Assembly (NCBI RefSeq): GCF_002104995.1
Contig: NW_024468353.1
Location: 1 to 33,836 of the forward strand
Origin: Linderina pennispora
Lineage: Eukaryota > Kickxellomycota > Kickxellomycetes > Kickxellales > Kickxellaceae
DNA length: 33,836 nt
Direction: 5' to 3'
In this document: piece by piece, positions 19,827-30,252 of the stretch
How positions within the stretch are numbered: the stretch's first letter is position 1
Layout of the letters: every line of letters begins with the position of its first letter
Notes under the pieces: model-generated
The model's database searches: none
Seen by the model: only the letters and a program-made list of their open reading frames with translations
What the model was told of the DNA's origin: nothing
Program-made: the position numbers and the translations under genes

Positions 19827-22800
19827 ATGTCAGAGGTAAGAGCCGCGGTCTTGCATCGGCCGAGTGACACAAGGCCGATAATTGGTAAACAAGGGCACAA
19901 CCACTAAAGTTGGCAATCCCATGTGGCCGTGTGCTATTCGTAGGACGAGAATACAAACAAGACGTTCGCCATCGTCAAGCCTGATGCGCTGACACCGTTC
20001 AAATACCAGCAGATCGATGCGCTTATCAAGCTCAACGAGTTCGAGATCACGCGGCAGAAGCTGGTTTGGCTGACGCCCGAGCAGGCAGACGCGCTGTTTC
20101 CAGAGAGGTCGTTTGACCAGGACCACGCGCAGTGGGTCGAGTACATCACCAGCGCACCCAGTCTGGCGCTGGAGCTGACCAAACCGAACGCGACTCTCTA
20201 CTGGCAGATCGCTATGGGTTCCGAGTTTTCAGCTGAGAACGACGACCGGGACGACGACTCGATTCGCGGCATTCTGGCAATCGACCGCATCCGCAATGCG
20301 GTTGACGGCAGCGAAGAGCCTGAAAATGCAGTCAAGCAGCTAGAGCTGGTGTTCTCGGACCGTGTTCCCGAGATCCCGTACGACAACTTTCTGATGATGC
20401 GCGCTGTGGCCGCGCACAACACATTGGCCATGATCAAGCCCGATGTGTCGCTGGACAAGAATGCAGTCAACAGGATAATCAGCAGGATCACGGCGCGCGG
20501 GTATGCGATCAAGGACCGTGTCGATATCAAGCTGTCCAAGGCCCAGGCGCGCGCATTCTATGCTGAGCACGAGGGGAAGCCGTTCTTTGATGCCCTGATT
20601 GAGTTTATGACCAGCGGACCAGTTATTGCGCTGCTACTGGACGGCGACGATGTGATCCGTGGGTGGCGCATGATGATCGGTCCGACCGATAGCGAGGCAG
20701 CGCGCCAGACTGCTCCATTGTCATTGAGGGCCCTGCTTGGAGCGAATCTGCAGTATAACGCCGTGCATGGCAGTGACTCGCTGGACAGTGCCAAGCGTGA
20801 GCTGACGTTCTTCTTCTCGCCACGGATCCAGCACGAAGAGGACCCCGAGCCGGTGAAGGAGGAGGTCGAGGAGGTATCTGACGTTGATAATGACGACAAG
20901 ACAGCCGAGGAGCCGGCAGCCAGTGGCGAGGACAAGAAGAAGAAAAAGAAGAAGTCAAAGCGCCGCAAGCGCAAGCAGACGGTGTCCTCCGCCACGCCCT
21001 CTGGTCCAGAGACACCGGCAACAACCACAGCCGCTGTATCAGACGCAAGCGACGCTGAGAATGCCAATGCCAACGGGGCATCAGCGAAGCAGTCAGTAGT
21101 CGAGTTAGCACAGCCCTCCGATCCCATGTACGAGCGCACATTCGGGCTGATCAAGCCTGACGCATACCCCCGCTATCGCAAGCAGATAACAAAACACATC
21201 ATCGAGCGCGGGTTCACCATCGTAGCCCAGGAACAAGTCGTGCTGACCACTGCATGCGCGGAGCGACTGTACAGTGAGATGCGCAGCTTCCCAATCTACT
21301 CACGCCTGATCGAATTCGTTACCAGCGGGCCAGTGCTGGCATTAGTGCTCGAGGGGATCGATGCTGTTGATTCATGGCGTGGGTATGTCGGCCCGGCCCT
21401 TCCGAAGAGTGCCCGGTTCGAGGCCCGCGACAGCCTGCGTGCAAAGTACGGGACTGACGCGCAGATGAACGCTGTTCATGCGAGCAAAGACAGCGAAGCT
21501 GCGGCCAGCGAGATCGAAACGGTCTTTTATGGCCTGCTTGGCGGCAAATACACCACGCTCACGACGACAGATGATCCTCTGGCAACTGAATTCCCAGCTG
21601 AGATTGAGCACGCCCGGGCTGTTGCCGAAGCTGCTGCTGCTGAGGCTGAGGAGGAGGCTCGCCGTAAGGCGGAGGAAGAGGCTAAGGCTGCTGCTGAGGA
21701 GGCCCGACTAAAGGCTGAAGAAGAGGCGCGGATCAAGGCTGAAGAGGAAACCCGTCTCCAGGCCGAAGAGGAGGCCCGCCTTATTGCAGCCGAGGAAGCA
21801 CGTCTCAAGGCTGAAGAGGAGGCACGCATTGCCGCTGAAGCCGCAGCAGCCGAGGAGGCACGTCTTAAGGCTGAAGCAGACGCGAGGGCAGCTGAGGAAG
21901 CCCGCATCAAGGCTGAGGAGGAGGCACGTCTTCAGGCCGAGGAAGAGGCACGCATTGCTGCCGAAGCTGCAGCAGCTGAGGAGGCCCGTCTCAAGGCTGA
22001 AGAGGAAGCTCGCCTCAAGGCTGAAGAGGAAGCTCGCCTCAAGGCTGAAGAGGAGGCCCGTCTCAAGGCGGAGGAGGAAGCTCGCCTCAAGGCGGAGGAG
22101 GAGGCACGCATTGCCGCTGAAGCCGCAGCAGCCGAGGAGGCACGTCTTAAAGCTGAAGCGGACGCGAAGGCAGCTGAGGAAGCTCGTCTCGAGGCTGAGG
22201 AGGAAGCGCGTGCTGCTGCTGAGGAAGCACGTCTTCAGGCCGAGGAAGAGGCACGCATTGCTGCCGAAGCCGCAGTAGCCGAGGAGGCTCGTCTCAAGGC
22301 GGAGGAAGAGGCACGAATCACCGCTGAAGCTGCTGCAGCCGAGGAGGCACGTCTTCAGGCCGAGGAAGAGGCACGCACTGCCGCTGAAGCCGCAGCAACA
22401 GAGGAGGCTCGTCTCAAGGCGGAGGAGGCGAAGACAGCTGAAGAGGAGGCACGTCTTAAGGCTGAAGAGGAGGCTCGTGTCAAGGCAGAGGATGGCGCTA
22501 AGGCGGTCGAGGAAGCTAAGATCAAGGCAGAGGAAGAGGCAAAGGCCCAGGAGGCGCAAATTGCTGCCGAAGCAGCCGCTAAGGAAGAGGAGGAGGCTAG
22601 GGGTGCTGAAGAAGCTAAGGTCAGGGCTGAGGAGGAAACCCGCGCCGCCGCTGCCGCCGCTGCCGCCGCTGAAATCGCCGCTGCCGAAGCCGCTGTCGCT
22701 GCCGAGATTGAGGCTGAAATCAGGGCCAAGGCCGGGGGAGAGGCTGCTCACGATGAGCACATTGAAGACAGTGCGCCTGCTGAGAACAAGAGCACGGCCG

Positions 22801-24479
22801 GAACACCAGCGATGTCACCCCAGACTAAGCCAAGCTCGCACTTTGGCCAGCGCCTTGCCAACTCGCCATTCCTCCAGGCAGACAGGCTCTCGGGTGGTGA
22901 GCAGACGCCGCCGCCCAAGCGGCCGGGGCGGGTCATCTCGCCATTCCTTGAGCACGGACACCAGGAGCCAAAGTCGATCTCTGGCGTCTTGGCGGTGAAG
23001 CCGGAGGATGTTAAGCAGGATGAGTCAAACGACACGGACAATGTTGCTGGCCAGCGTAGCGGTCTGAACATCGAGACCGATAAACCTGCTGAGGAGAAGA
23101 CCGCTGAGGAGAAAGAGACCCCTGCCAAGAACCCAGCCACCCACGCAGCACCTCGCTCAGCTGCTTCTGGTCCCCCACGCACGACCCGCCCCGCGCGCCC
23201 AGCACAACCAACCACACCAACAAAGCCATCAGGTGCCACTGCATCTCGCACCACTCCGACTCGCCCAGCTCCCGGTCGCGCTGCTCCCGGTGCTCCCGTG
23301 CGGCCTGTCCGCCGCGCAGTTCCAGGAGATACTAGCAAGCCTGCATCCACCAGTGGCCCCACAGTCCGTCGGCCAACCCTCACTGGTGCTTCGACTACGC
23401 TGCGCACAACTGACACTGCCCGCACCACCCGTCCCGCACCCACGACGCCAACTCGTGCTCCTACCACAGCATCAGCGCGGTCCCCGACGTCTGCCCGGGC
23501 ACCGGTAGCCCGGGCACCGGTGACATCGCCATCCACTGCTCGTCGCCCTGCTGCATCCAGCACAGCCCGGCCCTCGACGTTGTCACCATCTACGGCTCGC
23601 ACTGCTCGCACTACCACCGTGCCGGCAAAGTCGCCCACTACTATGGCGCCCTCTCGTGCCCGCGCTTCCTCGACTTCGGGGGCAGTCAGAGCAGCAACAA
23701 CTACTGGAACCCCGGCAACTAGGTCTCGCCCTCCTGTGCCATCATTTGCGGCGCCGTCTGCCCGGCGTCCAACAGCGACGACTACAGCGACGACCGCTGG
23801 TGCTGCCAGATCCACCATGAGCACCACACGGCCGGCTGCTACGTCGGCTAAGCCCGCTGTCCGCACTGCGTCAGCTACCCCTGCAAGACCAACGGCATCC
23901 ACTACGACCCGCTCGACTGTCACTAGACCGACTGCGAGCGGACCAAGCACGGTCCGACCGACCACCACCCGCCCGACTGTGACTCGGACTGCTCCTTCCA
24001 CGAGGACGCCTGCGGCAGGCTCATCGGCTCGTGTGCCAGCAGCCAGGCCATCGGCTACTAGCGCTGGTCGTGTGCCTGTTACTCGGGCCCCTGCCAGCAC
24101 CCGGACGGCCACGGCCACAGCCACGACCACGGCATCTACGACCCGTGCTACAGCTGCAAGGTCCACAGCGCCGGTTAGCCGCACACCTGTCCGCCCCACA
24201 GCCACCGCAGCTGCCCGTGCGCGGCCTGCCCCTAGCCAGACGAAGCCAGCTGTTCCCCGTGCGCCAGCCAAGAGGCCCTCTGCACCGGAGAACAAGCCCT
24301 CTGAAGCCAAGGAGCCTGTCAAGACTGAGGATGCTCCCAAGGCGGAGGAAAAGCCCGCTGAGGTCAGTGATAGTACTTCCAAGACCGAGGAGCCAGCGGA
24401 GGCACCAGCGGAGGCACCAGCGGAGGCACCAGCGGAGGAGCCGGAGAAGGAGTCGGCGGAGGAGTTGACCGAGAATTGA
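19827..24479 (+). CDS. Triple NDPK-domain protein with long Ala/Glu/Arg repeat helix and basic Thr/Pro/Arg tail
   Basis: The start is ATG at 19827. A 108-bp GTAAGA...TCGTAG intron (19836-19943) joins MSE to [14 protein letters not shown], and the rest is one open frame of 1511 codons (1514 residues). Domain 1 (about residues 9-142) is NDPK-like, but the active-site histidine position reads NAVDGS (Asp124). Domain 2 (162-290) is complete: [28 protein letters not shown] and NAVHGSD with His278. Domain 3 (402-530) has GLIKPD and NAVHAS with His515. A lysine-rich linker, [17 protein letters not shown], separates domains 2 and 3. Residues about 556-940 are an 8-residue repeat of the AEEEARLK type. 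Residues about 1060-1450 are Thr/Pro/Ala/Arg/Ser-rich and basic, and the tail is acidic with EAPA repeats. NDPK domains exchange phosphate between nucleotides. The whole-protein role is unknown; the architecture suggests a scaffold or cytoskeletal protein. Confidence 0.93.
19836..19943 (+). other. Intron 1 of the triple-NDPK gene
   Basis: This 108-bp intron has donor GTAAGA and acceptor TTCGTAG, with CACTAAAG as a possible branch site. Removing it places ATG-Ser-Glu directly before the first NDPK strand in frame. Without splicing, domain 1 would lack an initiator. Confidence 0.85.
21640..22560 (+). repeat. 24-bp coding repeat array (AEEEARLK unit)
   Basis: A degenerate 24-bp repeat encodes 8-residue units such as AEEEARLK, interspersed with [14 protein letters not shown] blocks. 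Five near-identical units run in a row around 21990-22100, which points to recent expansion. The pattern of alternating Glu and Arg/Lys favours a single stable helix or coiled coil. Confidence 0.9.
24393..24440 (+). repeat. 12-bp tandem repeat in the triple-NDPK C-terminus
   Basis: The unit CCAGCGGAGGCA occurs three times perfectly, plus one partial copy. It encodes repeated Pro-Ala-Glu-Ala near the acidic end of the protein. Confidence 0.9.
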
Positions 24480-24672
24480 GCAGAGCCATGGTCAATGCTT
24501 GCACGTGACCACGGTGGCAGGTCTTTGTTGACAGTTGTTGCCCCAGACCAAAACGTCACGGCCTACAAGCGCCCCTCGCCCTCTTCAGATTTCCAGCTTT
24601 AGCCAGTCGTCTTTAATTCCACTCTTTTACGTTTTCAAACAAGCACATTTAAACCCTTCTTTCTCCAGGCAA

Positions 24673-25644
24673 ATGCTGTCGCCGAACCCGTTTGACCCGA
24701 CGCTCTGCGGCGAAATACCGTCGGCGCAGAATACAATACTGACGTTCATGCTCTGCGTGGGCACGTTTCTGTCGTACCTCCCTCAGCACATAAAGATAAT
24801 CCGGCACCGGACGAGCGAGGGCATCAGCCCGTACTTTATCCTCCTGGGCACGACGGGCGCCGGGTCGAACATTACAAACATGATAATTCTACAGTTTATT
24901 GTCATGCAGTGCTGCACAGTGCAAACGTGGGGCGTGTGTGTGGCCAGCCTGCTGGGGATTTTCCAGGTCGGCATTCAGAGCACCATGTTCTATATTACGT
25001 TCGTCCTCTTCCTGGCCTTCTTCCCCGAGGCCAACAAGTATGAGGCAGTGCCAGCAGGCGATGAGGCTGTAGCGAATAGCGAGTCGAGCCCGCTGCTGCC
25101 TGCAACGGCTGTAGCAGATGGAGCGCCGAAGCGGCTGGCGATGGAGTGGAAGGCAGCACTGTGGGTGGCCACAGCGGTGGCTGTGCATGGCACTATATGT
25201 ATCGTGATGAGTGCCCTGCTGGTTGTGTTTGTGGGGCCGTATTCTGCGCCGACGCGTACCTGGGCGAGCCTCCTGGGTCTGTTCAGTCTGTGCACAACAT
25301 GCATGCAGTTCATCCCGCAGATTATCAAGACGTGGCGGTCGGGCCAGGTAGGTGCGCTGAGCATCCCGATGATGCTGATGCAGACGCCCGGCGGATTTGT
25401 GTTTGCGTACTCGATTGCTATCCGGCCGGGCGTCAACTGGTCCAGCTGGATCTCAACCTTTGTTGCGGCGACGCTGCAGGGCGTGCTGCTGACAATCTGC
25501 CTGGTATTTGAGGAGCGAGCCAAGGATGCCCGTCGTCTTCAAAGCACCGGCGCTGCTGCGGTGAACAATGGAGAGAATGCTGCGGCTGGTGGGGAAGCGT
25601 CTGGTTCGGTGACTGGGGCTGACAATGCAGCGGGGAGTCAATGA
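24673..25644 (+). CDS. PQ-loop repeat membrane protein, probably vacuolar/lysosomal
   Basis: This is a seven-helix PQ-loop protein of 323 residues. Relatives (cystinosin, Ypq and PQLC groups) export amino acids from the vacuole or act as membrane adaptors. It has two PQ motifs: SYLPQHIKIIRHRTSEGIS (Pro37-Gln38) and MQFIPQIIKTWRSGQVGALS (Pro215-Gln216). A charged cytosolic loop (about residues 120-160) contains ESSPLL, which matches the acidic dileucine sorting signal [DE]xxxL[LI] and supports a vacuolar or endosomal location. The C-terminus is Ala/Gly/Asn-rich and disordered. The start is ATG at 24673. The frame is open further up to 24535, but that part resembles leader. It begins 193 bp after the NDPK gene on the same strand. 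The substrate cannot be named from sequence. Confidence 0.88.
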   Translation: MLSPNPFDPTLCGEIPSAQNTILTFMLCVGTFLSYLPQHIKIIRHRTSEGISPYFILLGTTGAGSNITNMIILQFIVMQCCTVQTWGVCVASLLGIFQVGIQSTMFYITFVLFLAFFPEANKYEAVPAGDEAVANSESSPLLPATAVADGAPKRLAMEWKAALWVATAVAVHGTICIVMSALLVVFVGPYSAPTRTWASLLGLFSLCTTCMQFIPQIIKTWRSGQVGALSIPMMLMQTPGGFVFAYSIAIRPGVNWSSWISTFVAATLQGVLLTICLVFEERAKDARRLQSTGAAAVNNGENAAAGGEASGSVTGADNAAGSQ

Positions 25645-25881
25645 ATGGCAGTAGTGCTCCGGCTGATGCGAAATAGTCGCGCCCAGTTTTTTTCTTCAGT
25701 GAATGTTATACAGTTGATAGACAGCGCTTAAAAAGGCAACACGGGACGCGAAAAGGGCGCTGGGGTGCGTGAAAATTCCATGCAACACTTTCCTCTCCAC
25801 TCCTTTCTGACTCGCTTGGCTGTTGTCAACAAAAAACCTTTTTTTTTTCTACCTATTTTCCTGGGATTCTACAATGCCAAA

Positions 25882-28800
25882 ATGTCTTTTGCTTTTAGAC
25901 GACACCTTGACACACCCACAGCAACACAGTCAGACAGCGCACCGACGGCGATGGTATGCGCGTTCTCGCTGTTCCAGGCCAGCAGCACCTGTCCATTGCA
26001 CGCAGCACCAGCAGTCGACTTTCTCAGCGACATGAAGCGGCGCAACGAGCAGGACAGCGACCACAGAAACATCATGACGCCCGAGTTTCGTGCCTTCTGC
26101 GTATCAGTACGCGAGCATGTAATCTGCGGGTTCGTACTGCTTACGTTTTTCATTCTCTCGTATATTGCCGTGCGGCGTGCGTGTGCAGCGCAGGTGCAGA
26201 AGCACGGCCGCAGTAAGCAGCGATACCTGACAACCCCGTACTCGTCTGTGTTTCGGGCGCGGCAGGTTCCACAGATCCTAGCGAGTATTGGGCTCGCATC
26301 GGTCAGTATGCTGGCGATGCTGCTGGCGGTGACCGTGGCATTATCGAATGTGATGGATTTTGGCGATCCGAGGCATCTGGCAACATGGCGGACATGGCTG
26401 TTGCCGCATACGCTGCTAGTTCCAGGTGAGCGGCAGACGGGTGCACTAGCGAATAGCAACTGGACGGGACCGCAGGGCGCGCACGATTTCCCGCCTGTGC
26501 TGCGAAGGCTGTGGCTGTACCAGTCCAGTGTGTCAATTACCAGCTCAGTGTTCTTGCTGCCCATGGGCGTTCTGTTCGAGGGCACGTCGCAGCGCATGCC
26601 GGTATTGCGGAGAGTATTGGTAGCGCTGGCGCGCTGGCTGGCAGCGGCTGGCATGCTGCTGGGAATGTGGACGCTGCTGTGCACGCGTAGCAGCTACATG
26701 TATGGGCTCGGTTTGTACCAACCGTTCGCGGCAGATGCGGCCACGATGCGGTATTCCGTGTACTATGCGGCATGTGTGTTTGCAGCACTGCCAACGGTCC
26801 TGCTGGTTGCACCACGGGGTACTTGGGCCCTGTTCAGCTGGCTTAGGTGCTGTGTTGGACAGACGAATGAGATGAGACATCGGACGATGCAGCGGTTTGC
26901 GCAGCTGAAGCGCGAGCAGCAGCGTATTGAATCGTGCTTGAGGAACACTATTTCGTCGTGGAAGTGGAAACAGCTGAGGGATTCGGAGGAGGCAGACATT
27001 GTTGAGGGCAGCCGCAGCAACAGCAGCAGCAGCAGCAACAGCAGCAACAACAGCGATAGTGAGACGCTTGGGTTTGAGACAATGACGAAAAAGCAAGATA
27101 GTCCAAGTGTGACGATTTCCAAGTGTATGCCGGTTGGCCGGCCGCCACGTCATCCCCTGCTACATCCAACAGCGGGCTCACAGCCACGGCTTGGCTTTGG
27201 TTCGCTGAGGTCTCGTGTGGCGGGTACCAAGCGCCAGCCTATGTTAGAGACATCCCCGGAGCCACCTTTGTCACGCAGCTCTGCAATGGTGCGCTCTGCA
27301 TCGGCTGATCGGCTCAAGGAGGCGGGTCTACGATCAAACGCTTCGCTCAGCCGGCTCGCATCATACTTTACCGAGCAGGCAGATATCAGCAACATTGGGC
27401 TGGATGGTGTCAACATGGTCAGGGCAGTGCGCAGCGCCCAGCAGAAACGGGCGATGGAGCGTGCGCGTGAGATGCAGCGACTGGCAAGGCAGATACGAGA
27501 GTACCACGCGCGGTTATTGTTTGTGCGCGGCGAGCTGAGCAGGATTGAGGACAGCGGGGTGCTCAATGGGGGGAACCGTGGAGGTGTGCCGCGTAGTAAG
27601 CGCAGTGCCAAGCAGATCATGGTTGATGTTGTGCGCAATGCATCTGCAGTGCTGCTGACGGCGCTAGCGAATGTGTGCTGGCTACTGGTGGTGCTGCAGA
27701 TTGCGCGTGGAGCGCTTAGTGCGCTGTTTGTTGGCGAACCGGATCTGACCCAGCGGTTTACGTACTTCCTACCGGCTTTGCCCATGGCCGACAGCTTTTC
27801 TGATGGTACGCCAAAGCCGTCGAGGGGCGAGTCGTCTCTCCAACTGGCGCTGCCGTTTGCGCAGCTGGCAATGCCGCCGATTATCACGCTCTGCCAGATG
27901 GTTTCGAGTGGGCTGCTGTTTACCGTGGTCATGTTTGGAGTCCTGTCGTTTGGGTCGTCGGTCGAGGAGTCGGTTCATCCGCTGCGATTTCTCATTACAT
28001 CGTACGCAGGCAGGGTGCTGCGGGCACGGCAGTGGCACTGGCTGCCGCATGTTCTGCTGAGCTCGGAGGTGCTTGATGCAATCAACCCAGTACCTAAACA
28101 GTCTGGCAGCACGATAGCTTTGCAGCAGGAGATTCCGAGCAAAATGGTCGGCCGGACCTCTCGCGTGTTTTACTCGTCGAGCACGGATCTGACGAGCTTT
28201 TACCGTGGAGTGCAGCGTGAGTCGCTGGCACATTACCCGGTTACTAGCATAGGGGTTCTGTCAGATGATGTTTTGCAGGCGAAGGCGTGGGGCAGGCGGG
28301 TGTTTCTGCTGTGGGCGCAGCGACGCAGCCCAGTGACTAGCAAGCAGCTTCTGGCGTATGTTTGGATTGTGACGTGTCTGGCGATGACGTGGCCAGGTGT
28401 GCTGCGGACAACAGGGCTGATTTCCGAGCGTGCATATCTGCTGCCCACAGCGTCGCTGGTGCAGCCGCTGTGGACGCGGTATTCGAACGAGGAGCCCGTC
28501 GAGCTTCATCCGGTGAATAGCCTGAAGTGTGGGGCGCGCAGAGAGCCTGTGGAGCTGCAGAGGGTCAGCGATGATGGGCAGGATAAGCCTAGCGGCAGGG
28601 AGTTCGATAAGCATGGGCCGGCCGCACCTGAGGTGGCACACAAGGCGGCAGTAGTTGATATGCCGTCTGGGGCTGTGTCTGGGGCGACTGCAGATGCAAT
28701 GCCAACCAACGCACCGAGTGCCAGCCGCCAGCCGTCCAGGACGAGCTCGGCATCGGGCATGCGCACAGTCACTCGACGTGCACTGGTTGAGGCTCTGACA

Positions 28801-29956
28801 TCGGAGACGCCGCTGCGGCTGGTGGTGAAATGGGTGCTTGAGCTGCTGCACGTGTGCTCGCCGCACAGCTCGGTGTCAATGGGCGCTATGATCTGGGTGT
28901 CGTGGCCGGATCTGATCGTGCCGCTGACGCCAACGACGATAGATCTGCAGCTAGGATTCCTCCCGCAGCTGTCGGCCGTGGAGGTGCCGCAGTTTGCGTA
29001 TGGGGTTCCGCCGCGGCTGGCCGAGTGGTATGCGATGCTGGTGCGTGTGGAGATGGGCAGCAGCAGCGGTCTGCCGCAGGACGCCGATGGCACACCGTAT
29101 ATGGTGCAAAAGTGGGCGCCGGTCGTTTGGCACGCAGAGGAGGCCGCATGTGCGGAGGCTGTCGGGGTCGGCCAGGCTGGTCGGTGCCATTGGCAATGGC
29201 GTGGCGACAGTGGTTACGCAGGCCGCGTGGCTAGTGCGTGTGTGCACGGGGTTGCTGGCGGCGTGCTTGCGCGAAACAGCCGTGGGAAGTGTGCTGCAGA
29301 TGTATTGGGATTTCTGGAGACTGGTTGTAGGGCCGACGGTCCCGTATTTGCAGACCGTGTGGTCCAGGATGTGGTTGGGCGTACAGTGGCTCGGCGGCGT
29401 GCTTGCGGGCGGCGTCTTGGGCAGCACCTTTGCGAGCCAGCCGATGGCTGTGACAGGCGCTGGCAGCATGGCACCGGCAGTCTTCCTGCCTATGTACTGG
29501 GCGTCTCTTGCTGCGCGTAAGGGTCCGGCAGTGCAGCGGCTGCGGCCCGAGCTCTGGCCGCATGCATTCCTAGGAAGCAACAGCTATGTCTACTGGGACG
29601 ATGTGCTGGACCAACCCATTGTTCTAGCGGGCCCACAGATGCAAGCCATTCAGCAGAGGCGGCCAGGGGAGGCGGAAGGAAGCCAAACAAAGGGCACTCT
29701 AAGTGACATCATTGGTGCAGATCCTATTGATTCATCTGCTGGCTCTGGACGGACCGAGGGGCGGCGGCGGCAGCTGGTGGCAGTGGCACAGGCACCAGCG
29801 GCGGTGGAGGAGCCTGCGGCGGTGGTTGTGCGACCGGTGCGCAAGGTGTGGACGGCGTTTGACTGGCTGCTGGCCGTATACCGTGTTGTGCTGGGCGTGC
29901 TGGCAGGACGGGCGATGTTTGCGCGGTCACGGCAGGTGCCGATTCTGTCGCTGTGA
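25882..29956 (+). CDS. Very large LMBR1/LIMR-like multi-pass membrane protein
   Basis: The first half fits the LMBR1/LIMR family of membrane receptors. TM1 sits in REHVICGFVLLTFFILSYIA. A luminal-side segment is followed by a helix pair, WLYQSSVSITSSVFLLPMGV with FEGTSQR, matching the LMBR1 stretch with a conserved 'LLPF...FfE' pattern. The next helix is YYAACVFAALPTVLLVAPRG. A Ser/Asn-rich insert (about 27013-27053), a coiled stretch (REMQRLARQIREYHARLL) and further helices follow. Family members are about 500-700 residues; this protein would exceed 1300. The frame changes near 29140, from one ending in WAPVVWHAEEA to one starting HVRRLSGSARLVGAIGNG and running to 29956. A 97-bp GTGCGT...CACGCAG intron (29041-29137) would join them, as would a one-base indel. 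ATG at 25882 is the likeliest start; 25765 is also in frame. The C-terminal third matches nothing I recognise. Confidence 0.72.
27013..27053 (+). repeat. CAG/CAA-type trinucleotide repeat
   Basis: An imperfect run of CAG, CAA and AGC triplets, read here in the Ser/Asn frame, encodes a low-complexity Ser/Asn stretch inside the LMBR1-like protein. It lies in a cytosolic loop and is probably length-variable. Confidence 0.85.
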
Positions 29957-30225
29957 AAGAACTCTGGTTCTCAGGGACCAGACTAAAAAAGAAAGTAAAT
30001 AGCGCTCTACTGGTTTGCAGTTTGCTTGTGGCACCCGGTTGATTCCGCTAGTGTTGCAGGGCTCGGCCCGTGAAGATGGCATTATTAATGATGCCAAGCG
30101 AGCCGCATAAAAATAGTCGGCTGCGTCAAAACGCGAATCTCTCCCACCTTGGCAGCGCTTTCTTCTTTCTATCTTCTGTATATAACAGTTTTTTATTGCC
30201 TCTTTTTTTTTTTTTCCTGCCAACC

Positions 30226-30236
30226 TATATATAAAT
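30226..30236 (+). promoter_or_regulatory. TATA-like element just upstream of the Na+/H+ exchanger
   Basis: TATATATAAAT lies only 17 bp before the ATG at 30253, after a long T-rich tract. If it works as a TATA box, initiation would fall at or after that ATG, and the in-frame ATG at 30295 would be used instead. Otherwise it is just part of an AT-rich leader. Confidence 0.3.
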
Positions 30237-30252
30237 TTCCCCCCATAGCGCT

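Noticed and set aside
20558-21154. 198-codon minus-strand ORF
   Set aside because: It is antisense to NDPK domain 2 and the Lys-rich linker.
21708-22760. 350-codon minus-strand Ser/Leu/Phe-rich ORF
   Set aside because: It is the antisense reading of the AEEEARLK repeat array, so it is repetitive only because the sense strand is.
22748-24559. 603-codon minus-strand ORF
   Set aside because: It is the mirror of the Thr/Pro/Arg/Ala tail and acidic end of the NDPK protein. The Val/Gly/Ala/Arg-rich product is a composition artefact.
19827-25644. Operon-like grouping of the NDPK and PQ-loop genes
   Set aside because: The 193-bp spacing on one strand is ordinary for a compact fungal genome. No shared function or polycistronic signal was seen.
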